The notes below the pieces were generated by a model that did not search any database, had not been told where the DNA came from, and saw nothing but the letters and a program-made list of their open reading frames with translations. A DNA stretch of 64,000 nucleotides from an uncultured Chryseobacterium sp. (GTDB lineage: Bacteria; Bacteroidota; Bacteroidia; Flavobacteriales; Weeksellaceae). The stretch spans positions 1 to 64,000 of the forward strand of contig NZ_CAJYMO010000272.1 in the NCBI RefSeq assembly GCF_913776365.1. Direction: 5' to 3'. Shown here piece by piece: positions 17,067 to 26,699 of this stretch (position 1 is the first letter of the stretch; every line of letters begins with the position of its first letter). The position numbers were made by a program, and so were the translations under genes.

Positions 17067-17961
17067 AATCGGAACCCGGAATTCCGCCCTTGCCCTCTGG
17101 CAGGCAAGAGAAGTAGCGAGACACCTTCAGAACCAGAATTACCTGACGGAAATCGTTCCTATCGTTTCTTCAGGCGATAAAAATCTTAACCAGCCGCTGT
17201 ATGCACTGGGAATTACCGGTGTCTTTACCCGTGACCTGGATGTGGCACTGCTGAATGATGAAATTGATATTGCCGTACACTCCCTGAAAGACGTACCGAC
17301 CCAGCTGCCGGAACATATCGAACTGATCGCCCACCTGGAAAGGGATTATCCCCAGGATGTACTGATCAGGAAAGAATCGGCGAAAAATAAGGAATTCCAT
17401 GAACTGAAGCTGGCGACCAGCAGCCTGAGAAGAAGGGCTTTCTGGCTGAAAAACTTTCCGGCTGCCGAATTTTCGGATATCCGTGGAAACATTCAGACCC
17501 GCCTGCAGAAACTTGAAGAAGGGGATTTCGATGCGACCATTCTTTCTCTGGCAGGTATCAAGAGGATGAATATGGATATCGACTATGAGATGTTGCCTTT
17601 TATGATTCCTGCGGCTTCACAGGGCGTAATTTCCGTAGCCGGCCATTCCAATAAAAAGGAAATCAATACCATTGTAAGTTCCATCAACCATAAGCCAACA
17701 CAAATCTGCGTAGAGATGGAAAGGAATTTTCTGAGAACGCTGGAAGGAGGCTGTACGGCGCCTATCGGTGCTTTTGCCGAAATTTTCGATAACCAGATCC
17801 GTTTTAAGGCAGCACTCTGCTCCCTGGATGGAAAAAGCAGCATTGCCACCGATGAGAATTTCATTTATAACGAAGAGGAAAACTCCGGTGAAAAATTTGC
17901 CGCCATCGTTCTTGAAAACGGGGGAAAAGAACTGATGGCCGAAATTAAGAGCCAACTGTAA
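17053..17961 (+). CDS. hemC: Porphobilinogen deaminase
   Basis: 302 residues from the ATG at 17053 (MKSIRIGTRNSALALWQA); the ORF track adds eight residues read from inside hemA. It joins four porphobilinogen units into hydroxymethylbilane. Seen: N-terminal substrate motif RIGTRNSALA, SSLRRRAF near 125, and the cofactor cysteine in LEGGCTAPIGAFA near 240 that carries the dipyrromethane. Translationally coupled to hemA by overlap and followed 26 nt later by hemD. Confidence 0.97.
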   Translation: MKSIRIGTRNSALALWQAREVARHLQNQNYLTEIVPIVSSGDKNLNQPLYALGITGVFTRDLDVALLNDEIDIAVHSLKDVPTQLPEHIELIAHLERDYPQDVLIRKESAKNKEFHELKLATSSLRRRAFWLKNFPAAEFSDIRGNIQTRLQKLEEGDFDATILSLAGIKRMNMDIDYEMLPFMIPAASQGVISVAGHSNKKEINTIVSSINHKPTQICVEMERNFLRTLEGGCTAPIGAFAEIFDNQIRFKAALCSLDGKSSIATDENFIYNEEENSGEKFAAIVLENGGKELMAEIKSQL

Positions 17962-17987
17962 TTTCCTGTATCTTTAAAAGTGCGCTT

Positions 17988-18671
17988 ATGAAAATCCTGT
18001 TTACCAAAAACATAAAGGCTTCTGTTATTTCCCAGGCTTTAGGCCCGGATATCACGGCCGATTGTATTGAGGTAATCAGGACAAAAGCTTTACCGGTCCA
18101 GCCCTTTGCCCTCAAAGCCCATTCCCTGATTTTCACCAGTGTCAACGGAGTAGATTCATTTTTCAGGAACGGATTCCGGCCCAATGAAGATTTTACGGCG
18201 AAATATTACAATAAAATCTACTGTGTGGGCGAAAAAACAAAACGTGAGCTCAGGAAGCATGGATTCGGAACTTTCAAAGTACTGAAAAATGCCGATGCCC
18301 TGTCGAAGTTTATCACTGCTTACTGCCAGCACGAAAGCTTTCTGCATTTCTGCGGCAACCTGGCCATCAGTGTGCTGGATAATGACCTTCCGCTGCAGAA
18401 CATGCGGTATAAAAAAATTACGGTTTACGAGACGGAAGAAATCCGGCCGCTGATTCATGAAAAATATCATGCTGCCGTATTTTTTAGTCCGAGCGGAGTT
18501 CGTAGTTTTGCACAGCGGAATTCTTTTGAAGGCATGACGCTGTTTTCAATAGGGGAAACCACTTCGGGCGAGCTGAGAAAACATGTTTCCCAACCGGTTT
18601 TTACCGCTGAAGGAAATACGCTTTCCTCTCTTCTGGACCTGATCAGAAAAACAGCTGCAGACAGAAAATGA
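17988..18671 (+). CDS. hemD: Uroporphyrinogen-III synthase
   Basis: 227 residues. Closes and inverts ring D of hydroxymethylbilane to uroporphyrinogen III. HemD sequences diverge greatly; the family is supported by the two-domain alpha/beta pattern with LIFTSVNGVDSFF near 50, CVGEKTKRELRKHG near 80 and FFSPSGVRSFAQ near 170, and by position between hemC and hemE. Cytoplasmic. Confidence 0.9.
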   Translation: MKILFTKNIKASVISQALGPDITADCIEVIRTKALPVQPFALKAHSLIFTSVNGVDSFFRNGFRPNEDFTAKYYNKIYCVGEKTKRELRKHGFGTFKVLKNADALSKFITAYCQHESFLHFCGNLAISVLDNDLPLQNMRYKKITVYETEEIRPLIHEKYHAAVFFSPSGVRSFAQRNSFEGMTLFSIGETTSGELRKHVSQPVFTAEGNTLSSLLDLIRKTAADRK

Positions 18672-18719
18672 AAGATGCGCTGTCGGTAGACGACGATATT
18701 AGTTGAATAATGCTATGCT

Positions 18720-19751
18720 ATGATTAAAAACGACCTATATTTAAAAGCCCTTCGCGGGGAAATTGTGGAAAGGCCACCCGTTTGGATGATGAGGCAGGCC
18801 GGAAGATACCTGCCGGAATTTATTGCCCTCAGGGACCAGTATGATTTCTTTACGCGGTGCCAGACCCCGGAGCTGGCTTCCGAAATTACCGTACAGCCGA
18901 TCAGAAGATTCCCGCTGGATGCCGCTATTCTTTTTTCAGATATCCTGGTTGTTCCCCAGGCCATGGGAATCGATTTCAAAATGAAAGAAAATGTAGGCCC
19001 GTGGCTGGATAACCCGATCCGTACCCTGGAACAGGTACAGAACGTTCCCGTTCCGGATGTGAATGATACGTTAGGATACGTTTTTGATGCCATTGAACTG
19101 ACTTTACAGAAATTAGATAACGAAATCCCGCTGATCGGGTTTGCCGGCTCGCCATGGACGATCCTGTGCTATTGTGTGGAGGGGAAAGGAAGCAAGGCTT
19201 TTGATATTGCCAAGTCCTTCTGTTTCCGCCAGCCGGAAGCGGCCCACCTGCTGCTTCAGAAAATCACCGACACTACCATCGCTTACCTGAAAAGGAAAGT
19301 GGAAAAAGGTGTTTCAGCCGTCCAGGTTTTCGATTCATGGGGCGGAATGCTTTCGCCGGCAGATTATCAGGAATTTTCATGGCAGTATATCAACCAGATT
19401 GTTGAAGCCTTAAAGCCGCTGACCCACGTTGTAGTGTTCGGGAAAGGTTGCTGGTTTGCCCTGGAAGACATGACCCGATCCGGAGTTTCTGCTTTGGGCG
19501 TAGACTGGACCATTACTCCGGAACTGGCCAGGACATTCACCGGCAATGCCGTAACGCTTCAGGGTAATTTTGATCCTGCCAGGCTGCACTCTACTCCCGA
19601 AACCATCAGAAAGATGGTTCATGAAATGATCAGCCGCTTCGGGAAAGACAAATACATCGCCAACCTGGGCCACGGAATCCTGCCTAACATCCCGGTAGAA
19701 AACGCGGAAGCATTTATCCGCGCGGTGGTGGATTGGAAACCATCCGTCTAA
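18720..19751 (+). CDS. hemE: Uroporphyrinogen decarboxylase
   Basis: 343 residues. Removes four carboxyl groups from uroporphyrinogen III to give coproporphyrinogen III. Signature [16 protein letters not shown] near 18-33 with the substrate arginines, and the second signature [13 protein letters not shown] near 135. Complete length. Lies 48 nt after hemD, last gene of the operon before a strong terminator. Confidence 0.97.
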   Translation: MIKNDLYLKALRGEIVERPPVWMMRQAGRYLPEFIALRDQYDFFTRCQTPELASEITVQPIRRFPLDAAILFSDILVVPQAMGIDFKMKENVGPWLDNPIRTLEQVQNVPVPDVNDTLGYVFDAIELTLQKLDNEIPLIGFAGSPWTILCYCVEGKGSKAFDIAKSFCFRQPEAAHLLLQKITDTTIAYLKRKVEKGVSAVQVFDSWGGMLSPADYQEFSWQYINQIVEALKPLTHVVVFGKGCWFALEDMTRSGVSALGVDWTITPELARTFTGNAVTLQGNFDPARLHSTPETIRKMVHEMISRFGKDKYIANLGHGILPNIPVENAEAFIRAVVDWKPSV

Positions 19752-19785
19752 GTAGCATGAACTTTTCTATCCCAACCAAAAATAA

Positions 19786-19817
19786 ACACCCTTTCCATAC
19801 CAGAAAGGGTGTCTTTA
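19786..19817. terminator. Terminator between hemE and ABC ATPase genes
   Basis: Perfect 10-bp arms ACACCCTTTC and GAAAGGGTGT with a 7-nt loop, T-rich on the right. It lies between convergent genes and can serve both. Confidence 0.8.
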
Positions 19818-19831
19818 TATAAAATTCTATC

Positions 19832-20557
19832 TCACTGCAGGTCTGTAGCCGGCACCGAGACCTGGTCTGCAAAATACTGCTCCAGATCTTTCAGGGTTTC
19901 CGGATGGGTACGGATATCCTTTACTACGGTTCCCTTATTTACCACCACAATCCTGTTGCACACTTCCGTGGTATGGGAAAGATCGTGGCTTGAAATAAGG
20001 AAAGTGACTCCATCCTGCTTAGACAGTTCCCTGATCAGATTTTTAAGCTTGATCTGGGTGGAAGGATCCAGGTTGGCAAAAGGTTCGTCGAGAATAATGA
20101 TTTCCGGATTTCCCAGGATAGCGCCTACGATTCCCACTTTTTTCTGGTTTCCCTTGGAGAGGTCACGGACATACTTCCCGGAATTCAGGATCTCGCCGCT
20201 GAACAGATCATGAAACTGTTTAAGGAATTCATCCACCGATGCCTTGGTCTGTCCCCTGAGCTCCCCGATGAAATAAAAGTATTCTTCAGGCGTAAGATAA
20301 CCGATCAGGAAGGAATCGTCTACAAAAGCGGATACTTTATTCTTCCATACTTCCGATTCATGAACTTTGATTCCATCGATGCTTATGTAGCCTGTTGTAG
20401 CACGGATCAGATCCAGCATCAGGCTGAACAGGGTGGTTTTCCCGGCTCCGTTATTTCCCACCAGCCCGAAGGTTTCTCCTTTCGGAATCTCAAGATTTTC
20501 AATATGCAGGACGGTTGCCTTACCGTATGTTTTTGATATATTATTAATGGTAATCAT
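19832..20557 (-). CDS. ABC transporter ATP-binding protein
   Basis: 241 residues. Walker A GLVGNNGAGKTTLF near 33, signature LSKGNQKKVGI near 135, Walker B EIIILDEPFANLDPS near 155, switch histidine in LISSHDLSHTTEV. It energises the membrane protein encoded 11 nt upstream (DUF5687), as is usual in Bacteroidota. The ATPase group is that of drug/lipid or gliding-type exporters (ABC-2 style); cargo unknown. Confidence 0.93.
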   Translation of the reverse strand: MITINNISKTYGKATVLHIENLEIPKGETFGLVGNNGAGKTTLFSLMLDLIRATTGYISIDGIKVHESEVWKNKVSAFVDDSFLIGYLTPEEYFYFIGELRGQTKASVDEFLKQFHDLFSGEILNSGKYVRDLSKGNQKKVGIVGAILGNPEIIILDEPFANLDPSTQIKLKNLIRELSKQDGVTFLISSHDLSHTTEVCNRIVVVNKGTVVKDIRTHPETLKDLEQYFADQVSVPATDLQ

Positions 20558-20568
20558 ATTTTATTTTA

Positions 20569-22035
20569 TTAGTCTTTGTTTTTAAATGCCTCCAGCGTGC
20601 TGTATTTTTCTACTTTGTATGTCTTTACGATAATATCGAATATTTTTTCCCGGATCAGGAAACCGGCCAGCCCCATGGTAGCAACACTGATTACTCCAGC
20701 CGTGATCCCGAAAAAACGCTGTACCAATGCAAATACCACCATCGGCAGGAACATTTTGGGAATCAGCAGCAGCAGGGCTTTCAGGTTGAAGCTGTTTTTC
20801 TGGCCGAATCTTTTTTCTTTCGAATTAAGGTCAATCTGCATTTTATTATAAGCGCCTGACCAAAGGGTAAACTGAGAATTGACCCCAATGTTGTAAATTC
20901 CGGCTGCAAGGAAAGTCAGATACATATCCCAGCCGAAATAGGCATAGCAGAGTGCCAGTACAACGGAAGCGGCAGTTACGATATTCATAAGCCACCATTT
21001 CGCTTTCAGATATTCTTTATAAGGCACATTCAGCGTCATCATCAGGGGATAATAGGAGCTGTCGAAAGCCGGTACCCGCTGCCCGAACAGGAACTGGAAG
21101 CCACCTGTAACGAACAGCCCCATGAACATGGTCATGGCAGGCGTTTTATAGATCGAAGAGGTAAACATCAGCATACCATAGAACAGGAACAGGAAACTCC
21201 CCCAGATAATGCCTTTCGTTACTTTATTTCGTTTCATCATCTTGATATCATTGTTGATGAAAGTCCCGATGGCACCGTATCTATTAAGGAAAGCAATGTT
21301 TTCGGTTTTCCCCACTTCTTTTTTCACTTCCAGTCCCTGATCCAGGTAAAAAACTTTCCGGATATGGCGGAAGCAGATTTCCCACAGCCTGATAAACAAC
21401 ATCAGAGAAACCACTGCAAAGTAAGGCCTTTCGTAAAAATTATAGAACAGCCGCTGGGAATAATCCAGCACCGGTATCACCTGGTAATAAGCAAGGCCTG
21501 CGACAAGCGCAAAAACACATCCTACTGCTACCACCACAGCCTCTTTACCATTGAAAAGGATATTGATAAAATTATTCAGGTAGAACAATAGTGAAACCCC
21601 GATAAACCAGCCTGCTATGCCGGCAACCGCGTATCCGTTGAATAATGCAATGATGCAGAAAGTGATAAGGAACAATGAGTTCAGCCAGCTGAAAAACGAA
21701 AGAAAGGTCTTCGTCAGCAGGTAATTGACCAATGTTTTTTTAGGGATATTGAGGGTAAGGAAAGGCTTGATATTCTGGGTAGGCATTTCCTGCCAGATAT
21801 ACTTGGCAATCAGGTCTATTGCCCAGGCCGCCAGTAAAAACCGGGATACCACCTGTAGCGGATCGCGGTGCATTTCTTCCTGAATGTAGAAAAAAGCCCC
21901 GAATGCTCCGGCCACCAGGCAGACCATAAAATAGAGGATCCCGATGAAACGGAAGATCTTCATCGCCAGATTGATTCCCAGCGAACTGCCGCGAAAAAAA
22001 CTTTTGATTTCCAATCTGAGGAATTGTAAAAACAT
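20569..22035 (-). CDS. DUF5687 membrane protein, ABC permease
   Basis: 488 residues with about 11-12 hydrophobic segments; opens with MFLQFLRLEIKSFFRGSS, the start typical of DUF5687 proteins of Bacteroidota, which behave like fused ABC-2 permeases. Adjacent to the ATPase gene with 11 nt between, so the two form one exporter. An EEM-type coupling helix cannot be picked by eye. No cargo gene is adjacent. Confidence 0.85.
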   Translation of the reverse strand: MFLQFLRLEIKSFFRGSSLGINLAMKIFRFIGILYFMVCLVAGAFGAFFYIQEEMHRDPLQVVSRFLLAAWAIDLIAKYIWQEMPTQNIKPFLTLNIPKKTLVNYLLTKTFLSFFSWLNSLFLITFCIIALFNGYAVAGIAGWFIGVSLLFYLNNFINILFNGKEAVVVAVGCVFALVAGLAYYQVIPVLDYSQRLFYNFYERPYFAVVSLMLFIRLWEICFRHIRKVFYLDQGLEVKKEVGKTENIAFLNRYGAIGTFINNDIKMMKRNKVTKGIIWGSFLFLFYGMLMFTSSIYKTPAMTMFMGLFVTGGFQFLFGQRVPAFDSSYYPLMMTLNVPYKEYLKAKWWLMNIVTAASVVLALCYAYFGWDMYLTFLAAGIYNIGVNSQFTLWSGAYNKMQIDLNSKEKRFGQKNSFNLKALLLLIPKMFLPMVVFALVQRFFGITAGVISVATMGLAGFLIREKIFDIIVKTYKVEKYSTLEAFKNKD

Positions 22036-22296
22036 AGTTATCTTTTTTATAGTATTAGTTATAAAGACGGGTAAAATGTTACAGAATCCCGAAGATTAAA
22101 TCCCCGCATAAGAAATGGCTGTGTGGAATGACCTGACCTGATTTGGCAGACAGTCGGAAAAAATACCCTGTCTTTTCTGAGTTGTTTACAGATGGATTCC
22201 CTGAATATAAAATACGGAAGATTTTCTGCAGTACACAAACGGGCCACTGATCTGATCACCGGCAGTGTAGCCAAAAATAAATTACTATCCGCACAT
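22036..22296. other. Intergenic region between DUF5687 gene and recN terminator
   Basis: About 260 bp upstream of the DUF5687-ABC operon. A 71-codon minus-strand frame (22059-22274) is present but has no recognisable features and no promoter box; I do not call it. Presumably holds the operon promoter, which I could not place. Confidence 0.35.
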
Positions 22297-22323
22297 AAAA
22301 AGCCTCCTTACAGGAAGCCTTTT
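22297..22323 (-). terminator. Imperfect terminator hairpin after recN
   Basis: Hairpin around CCTTACAGG with two mismatches, closed by AAAA/TTTT, 25 nt past the recN stop; a T-run follows on the minus strand. Weaker than the others in the window. Confidence 0.5.
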
Positions 22324-22347
22324 GTTCTGTTATTATGAGGTGGGAAA

Positions 22348-23997
22348 TTACCCGATCAGTTCTTTTGCCTGCGCCAGCGCGGCTTCGGTAATCCTGCTGC
22401 CCGAAAGGAGCTGGGCAATTTCGTTGAGTTTTTCCTGATCGCTGAGCGGAATGATGGTAGACTGGGTCTTGCCGGCTACATCTTTCTTCACAACTTTATA
22501 ATTGTTATTTCCTTTGGCTGCTACCTGGGCAAGGTGTGAAATCACGATCAGCTGCATATCGGCTGACATTTCACGCATCAGGTTTCCGATTTCTTCAGCT
22601 ACTTTCCCGGAAACCCCGGTATCGATTTCATCTAAAATAAGGGTCGGAAGGTCATCACTTTCTGCAATAATCTTCTTTACGGCCAGCATCACCCTGGATC
22701 TTTCCCCACCGGAAATGGCCGTCTGTATAGGTTTCAGCGGAAATCCCGAATTGGCCTGGAACAGCAGCTGGATGCTTTCTTTGCCAAAGGCGTTGAATTC
22801 CTGTACTTCCTGAAGCTCAATACCGACCTTCGCTTTTTCAAGGCCGAGTTTTTTCAGCAGGCTTTCTGCCTTTCTGATGAAAACCGGAATGCTCTTTTTC
22901 CTGTTTTTAGAAAGCTTTGCCGCCAGAACCGCAAGGGATTTTTCTTTTCCGGAAATGTTCCCCTCTATTTCTTCAATCTGGGATTCAAGTTCCGAAGCCC
23001 CTTTCTGGTCGCCTGCCAGCTGGTCTCTCACTGCTCTGAGCTCTGTAATATCACTTACGCTATGCTTAAGGAACAAGACATTGATCCGGTTGTTCAGTTC
23101 GGAGAGAACGGCTAAGTTTTCAGGATTTATTTCAATTCTTTCCGCTTCGTTTTCAAGCTCGGAAATAATATCTTTCAATTCCACGAAAGACGTTTCGAGT
23201 CTTCCGTGCAGTTCGGCAAAGCTTTGGGAAACTTCCGCGATCCTGGCCAGCTTGTTTTTAGCCTCATTAAAGAAAGAGAAGATTCCTACTTCTTCCTGAT
23301 GGAAGCGGGACAATACCTGAGCAAGATTTTCGGAGATCATTCCAGCGTTTTCCTGGATGGAAAGCTGATTCTGGAGCTCTTCGAAATCTACGTTATCCAG
23401 ATGCAGTTCTTCCAGTTCGGTAAGAAGGAAGGCTTTGTAATCACTCTCCTTATTGGCATCTGAAAGCTGGGTACGGAGTCTTTTCAGCTGCAGCTTCAGG
23501 CTCTGGAAATCTGAAAATTCATGGTGGTAATCCTGTACCAGCTGCCTGTTTTCAGAAAGTCCGTCGATAATTTTAAACTGGTATTCCGGCGTAAACAGGT
23601 TGGACGTCTCAAACTGGGAATGAATGTCAATCAGCTGTGAAGACAGGGTTCTCAGGACATCCAGTGTCACCGGTACATCATTGATGAAGGCCCTGGATTT
23701 CCCGGAAGGCAGGATTTCCCGCCGTATAATGGTCTGATGCTCGTAATCGAGATCATTTTCGATAAAAAATTTCTTGAACTGGTTGTTCAGGGCAAATTCC
23801 GTTTCTACAACACTTTTCTGATCGGTTTTTGAAATCGATTTTACATCGGCCCGTTCACCCAAAATCAAGCGCAGCGCACCCAGGATAATGGATTTTCCGG
23901 CACCGGTTTCCCCGGTAATAACCTGCAAACCATTGTGCAACGATACTTCAAGGGTATCAATCAGGGCGAAATTTTTAATGTAAATTCTCGAAAGCAT
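22348..23997 (-). CDS. recN: DNA repair ATPase RecN
   Basis: 549 residues from the ATG at 23997 (MLSRIYIKNFALID); the ORF track start is a TTG. SMC-like: Walker A ITGETGAGKS near 30, central coiled coils (about 150-350), signature AISGGERSRVMLA near 430, Walker B LILDEIDTGVSG, and D-loop/H-loop VISHLAQVAA. It acts in double-strand-break repair by holding DNA ends together for RecA. Length is typical. Last gene of the bamD-to-recN run; 66 nt after the DUF4835 gene. Confidence 0.95.
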   Translation of the reverse strand: MLSRIYIKNFALIDTLEVSLHNGLQVITGETGAGKSIILGALRLILGERADVKSISKTDQKSVVETEFALNNQFKKFFIENDLDYEHQTIIRREILPSGKSRAFINDVPVTLDVLRTLSSQLIDIHSQFETSNLFTPEYQFKIIDGLSENRQLVQDYHHEFSDFQSLKLQLKRLRTQLSDANKESDYKAFLLTELEELHLDNVDFEELQNQLSIQENAGMISENLAQVLSRFHQEEVGIFSFFNEAKNKLARIAEVSQSFAELHGRLETSFVELKDIISELENEAERIEINPENLAVLSELNNRINVLFLKHSVSDITELRAVRDQLAGDQKGASELESQIEEIEGNISGKEKSLAVLAAKLSKNRKKSIPVFIRKAESLLKKLGLEKAKVGIELQEVQEFNAFGKESIQLLFQANSGFPLKPIQTAISGGERSRVMLAVKKIIAESDDLPTLILDEIDTGVSGKVAEEIGNLMREMSADMQLIVISHLAQVAAKGNNNYKVVKKDVAGKTQSTIIPLSDQEKLNEIAQLLSGSRITEAALAQAKELIG

Positions 23998-24063
23998 TGA
24001 TAATAGCAATTATTTAGCTAATGCAAATATAGAACTTTAGATTTCAGAATTCAAACGAAGTTA

Positions 24064-24969
24064 CTATTTCCACTTGTTCCATCTTGATTCCGTATTTTTC
24101 GGGGACAGGATGATCATTTCGTTTTTCAGGTCGGCCAGTATAAGACCGCCGTTGTTTCCGGTATTGAAGATATTGAAGATCTCATCGGCCTTGGTATCCA
24201 TGAAAAGATTGAAGAAATAAGCCTGCTGGAAGGTATTTTCATATTGCTTCAGCTGCATCAGTGCATCGAAGATCACTTTTTTGGCCTGGGTCTGGTCCTG
24301 GTTGAACAGGTTGTCCAGCCCTGCGCGGTGATAGGAATAGATCGTGGCGCGGACCTGGCTCCAGCTCGGGGCCATAATTTCCTTGATCAGGATCGAACGG
24401 CTTCTGGGCTCATTGATCTGCTTCCATCCGTCATAGGTATTCTGTGATTCGCCGTTCTGGGCAATCTGCTGGGCCTTCTGGAACCATTGGGTTCCTGCCA
24501 TGGACTGAAAACTGTCGGCATCATATCCAAGGATCACATAGACATAAAAGCTGATAACGTCAATGAGGTTTTTTCCGGAAAACTGTCTTTCGTTAAAAAT
24601 AAGGTTTTCATTTTCCACATAATCGAAAGAGAACCTCTGGTCCTGCAGGTTGATCAGCGGTGATTCGTAAGTGGTGTTGAAAACAGGGCGTACCGCCTGT
24701 ACCACAATGGTTCCCCGGAAACGGTTCCCTTCCCTTTCACTGATGACAATAGCAAAATTGGATTTGATTTTTTCAAAATTCTGAAGCCTTTTACCGGTCC
24801 AGCTGGTGTTATTGATGAAATCCCTGAGGCTTTTCTCCAAGGCTTTATAGGCTGACTGGTTGCTGCCTCCCAGCTGCTGGGAATTCACCTGTACGGTAGC
24901 CAGCAGTTCTTGGGAAAAGCTGAGGTTGCACACGAAAAGGAGTAAAAATATACTTAAAATTTTTTTCAT
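24064..24969 (-). CDS. DUF4835 family protein (PorD-like)
   Basis: 301 residues from the ATG at 24969; the track start two codons upstream is a TTG. Signal peptide (MKKILSIFLLLFVCNLSFS, cut before QELL), so exported. The body matches DUF4835 proteins conserved in Bacteroidota, which I recall being annotated as type IX secretion protein PorD; that name is from memory. Seen: GVYVILGYDADSF-like FYVYVILGYDADSFQ near 145 and AQNGESQNTYDGWKQINE near 170. Sits between coaBC and recN. Confidence 0.8.
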   Translation of the reverse strand: MKKILSIFLLLFVCNLSFSQELLATVQVNSQQLGGSNQSAYKALEKSLRDFINNTSWTGKRLQNFEKIKSNFAIVISEREGNRFRGTIVVQAVRPVFNTTYESPLINLQDQRFSFDYVENENLIFNERQFSGKNLIDVISFYVYVILGYDADSFQSMAGTQWFQKAQQIAQNGESQNTYDGWKQINEPRSRSILIKEIMAPSWSQVRATIYSYHRAGLDNLFNQDQTQAKKVIFDALMQLKQYENTFQQAYFFNLFMDTKADEIFNIFNTGNNGGLILADLKNEMIILSPKNTESRWNKWK

Positions 24970-25005
24970 TTTCAATTAAAAATTAAGAACGGGAATTTAG
25001 CGAAA

Positions 25006-26208
25006 TTATTTTACAATCTGGTCTTCAACGAAATCCAGGATATCTATGGCTACTTCCTCTTTTGGTTTCAGTCCGAATTCTTTTTTTTCCGTCCGGGTAA
25101 AGATTTTAATTTTATTGGTATCCCCTTTGAAACCGGCTCCCTGGTCTCGGAGGGAATTCAGTACGATCATATCCAGATTTTTCTTTTCCAGTTTGCCTTT
25201 TGCATTTTCTTCCTCCTGCTGGGTTTCCAGCGCAAATCCTACCAGGAACTGGCGGGACTTTTTCTCGCCCATGGTTTTAAGGATATCGGGATTTTTCACA
25301 AGCTCTATGGTCAGATGATCGTCATTTTTCTTGATCTTTTCACTCGCCGCTTCCTTTGGGGCATAGTCTGCCACCGCAGCGCTGGCAATGGCAATATCTG
25401 CCTTGTCATAAAACTCAAAAACTTTGGAAAGCATTTCCCTGGCCGAGGTTACCGGGTACACTTCAATATTTTTATTTTCTGTTTTTTGCGAAGTCGGCCC
25501 GGATATTACGATAACGTGTGCTCCCCTTACAGCGGCTTCCTCAGCAAGGGCAAATCCCATTTTTCCGGAGGAATGGTTTCCTATAAACCGTACCGGATCG
25601 ATGGCTTCATAGGTAGGTCCGGCCGTGATCAGGACCGTTTTTCCATGAAAGCTTCTTTTCTCTTTTGTCGTAAAGAAACGTTCAACGGCTCTTGAAATGG
25701 TCTCCGGCTCTGCCATCCTTCCCTGCCCTATGAGTCCGCTGGCCAGCTCGCCATGCTCTGCCGGAATAACGGTATGTCCGAAACTTTCTGCAAGTGCTAT
25801 GTTCTTTTGTGTGGAAGGATGTGCATACATATCCAGATCCATGGCCGGAGCAATAAATACCGGGCATTTGGCAGACATATAGGTGGCCATCAACAGGCTG
25901 TCGCACATTCCGTGCACCATTTTAGCCAATGTATTGGCCGTACATGGCGCCACCAGCATCAGGTCTGCCCATAATCCCATGTCCACATGGCTGTTCCAGG
26001 TTCCGTGGTCATTGTAAAATTCAGTATATACCGGGTTCTTGGATAAGGTGGAAAGACTTAGTTTGGTTACGAAGTGCTCAGCATCAGGTGTCATTATAAC
26101 CTGGACCTCGGCTCCTTTCCTGACAAAATCCCTGATCAGAAAATGAATTTTATAAGCTGCAATTCCTCCGGAAACCGCAATCAGAATTTTTTTACCGGAA
26201 AGGCTCAT
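25006..26208 (-). CDS. coaBC: Bifunctional CoaBC (phosphopantothenoylcysteine synthetase/decarboxylase)
   Basis: 400 residues. N-terminal flavoprotein decarboxylase (CoaC, about 1-180) with VSGGIAAYK, catalytic His in WNSHVDM, MLVAPCTANTLAK and APAMDLDMY; C-terminal CTP-dependent synthetase (CoaB, about 185-400) with LITAGPTYEAIDPVRFI and NHSSGKMG. Together they make 4'-phosphopantetheine, the precursor of coenzyme A. Full-length fusion as in most bacteria. Follows the omega-subunit gene; a weak hairpin lies between. Confidence 0.96.
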   Translation of the reverse strand: MSLSGKKILIAVSGGIAAYKIHFLIRDFVRKGAEVQVIMTPDAEHFVTKLSLSTLSKNPVYTEFYNDHGTWNSHVDMGLWADLMLVAPCTANTLAKMVHGMCDSLLMATYMSAKCPVFIAPAMDLDMYAHPSTQKNIALAESFGHTVIPAEHGELASGLIGQGRMAEPETISRAVERFFTTKEKRSFHGKTVLITAGPTYEAIDPVRFIGNHSSGKMGFALAEEAAVRGAHVIVISGPTSQKTENKNIEVYPVTSAREMLSKVFEFYDKADIAIASAAVADYAPKEAASEKIKKNDDHLTIELVKNPDILKTMGEKKSRQFLVGFALETQQEEENAKGKLEKKNLDMIVLNSLRDQGAGFKGDTNKIKIFTRTEKKEFGLKPKEEVAIDILDFVEDQIVK

Positions 26209-26277
26209 TGATCGTCGTATTTAATTTTTAGCCTACTAAATTACTTAATTTTTGTTACAAACCGACCCGTAACAACA

Positions 26278-26310
26278 AAGGTCATAAAGAAAAGATTTCC
26301 TTATGACCTT
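26278..26310 (-). terminator. Hairpin between omega-subunit and coaBC genes
   Basis: Perfect 10-bp arms AAGGTCATAA and TTATGACCTT with a 13-nt loop. The minus-strand side lacks a strong T-run (TTGTTGTT follows), so it may be an attenuator or mRNA-stabilising hairpin rather than a full stop. Confidence 0.5.
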
Positions 26311-26333
26311 CGTTTATAAAAACATGATGATGT

Positions 26334-26657
26334 TTATTTTCTTTCTTCTGTTTTTCTGAAGTAAATTTCTTCATTCAGCCACTCTTCAACGGCAATGGAA
26401 GTAGGCTTCGGAAGTTTTTCGTAATGCTTGGAGATTTCAATCTGTTCTCTGTTTTCGAAAACCTCTTCCAGGGTAGAATTGTGAACGGCAAACTCATCAA
26501 GCTTGTTGTGCAATTCCGTACGGATTTCAGCATTGATCTGCTCTGCTCTTTTTCCCATGATAACAATCGCTTCGTAGATTGAACCTACTTTGTCTTCAAT
26601 CTTATCTTTATCGTAAGTAATGGTATTTACTTCTGCTTTTGTATCTTTTACACTCAT
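26334..26657 (-). CDS. rpoZ: RNA polymerase omega subunit
   Basis: 107 residues. Matches the divergent Bacteroidota omega/RpoK-like family: helix VGSIYEAIVIMGKRAEQIN near 26-44 corresponds to the ALR-AxxIN core of omega, and the tail KPTSIAVEEWLNEEIYFRK is typical of the flavobacterial form. It stabilises beta-prime folding. Position after bamD and before coaBC is the usual one. 42 nt downstream of bamD. Confidence 0.85.
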   Translation of the reverse strand: MSVKDTKAEVNTITYDKDKIEDKVGSIYEAIVIMGKRAEQINAEIRTELHNKLDEFAVHNSTLEEVFENREQIEISKHYEKLPKPTSIAVEEWLNEEIYFRKTEERK

Positions 26658-26699
26658 TTTGAGAATATTAATTTTATATTAAGTCCGCAAATTTACGAA

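Noticed and set aside
22059-22274. 71-codon minus-strand ORF upstream of DUF5687
   Set aside because: No recognisable features and no promoter or terminator of its own; likely chance.
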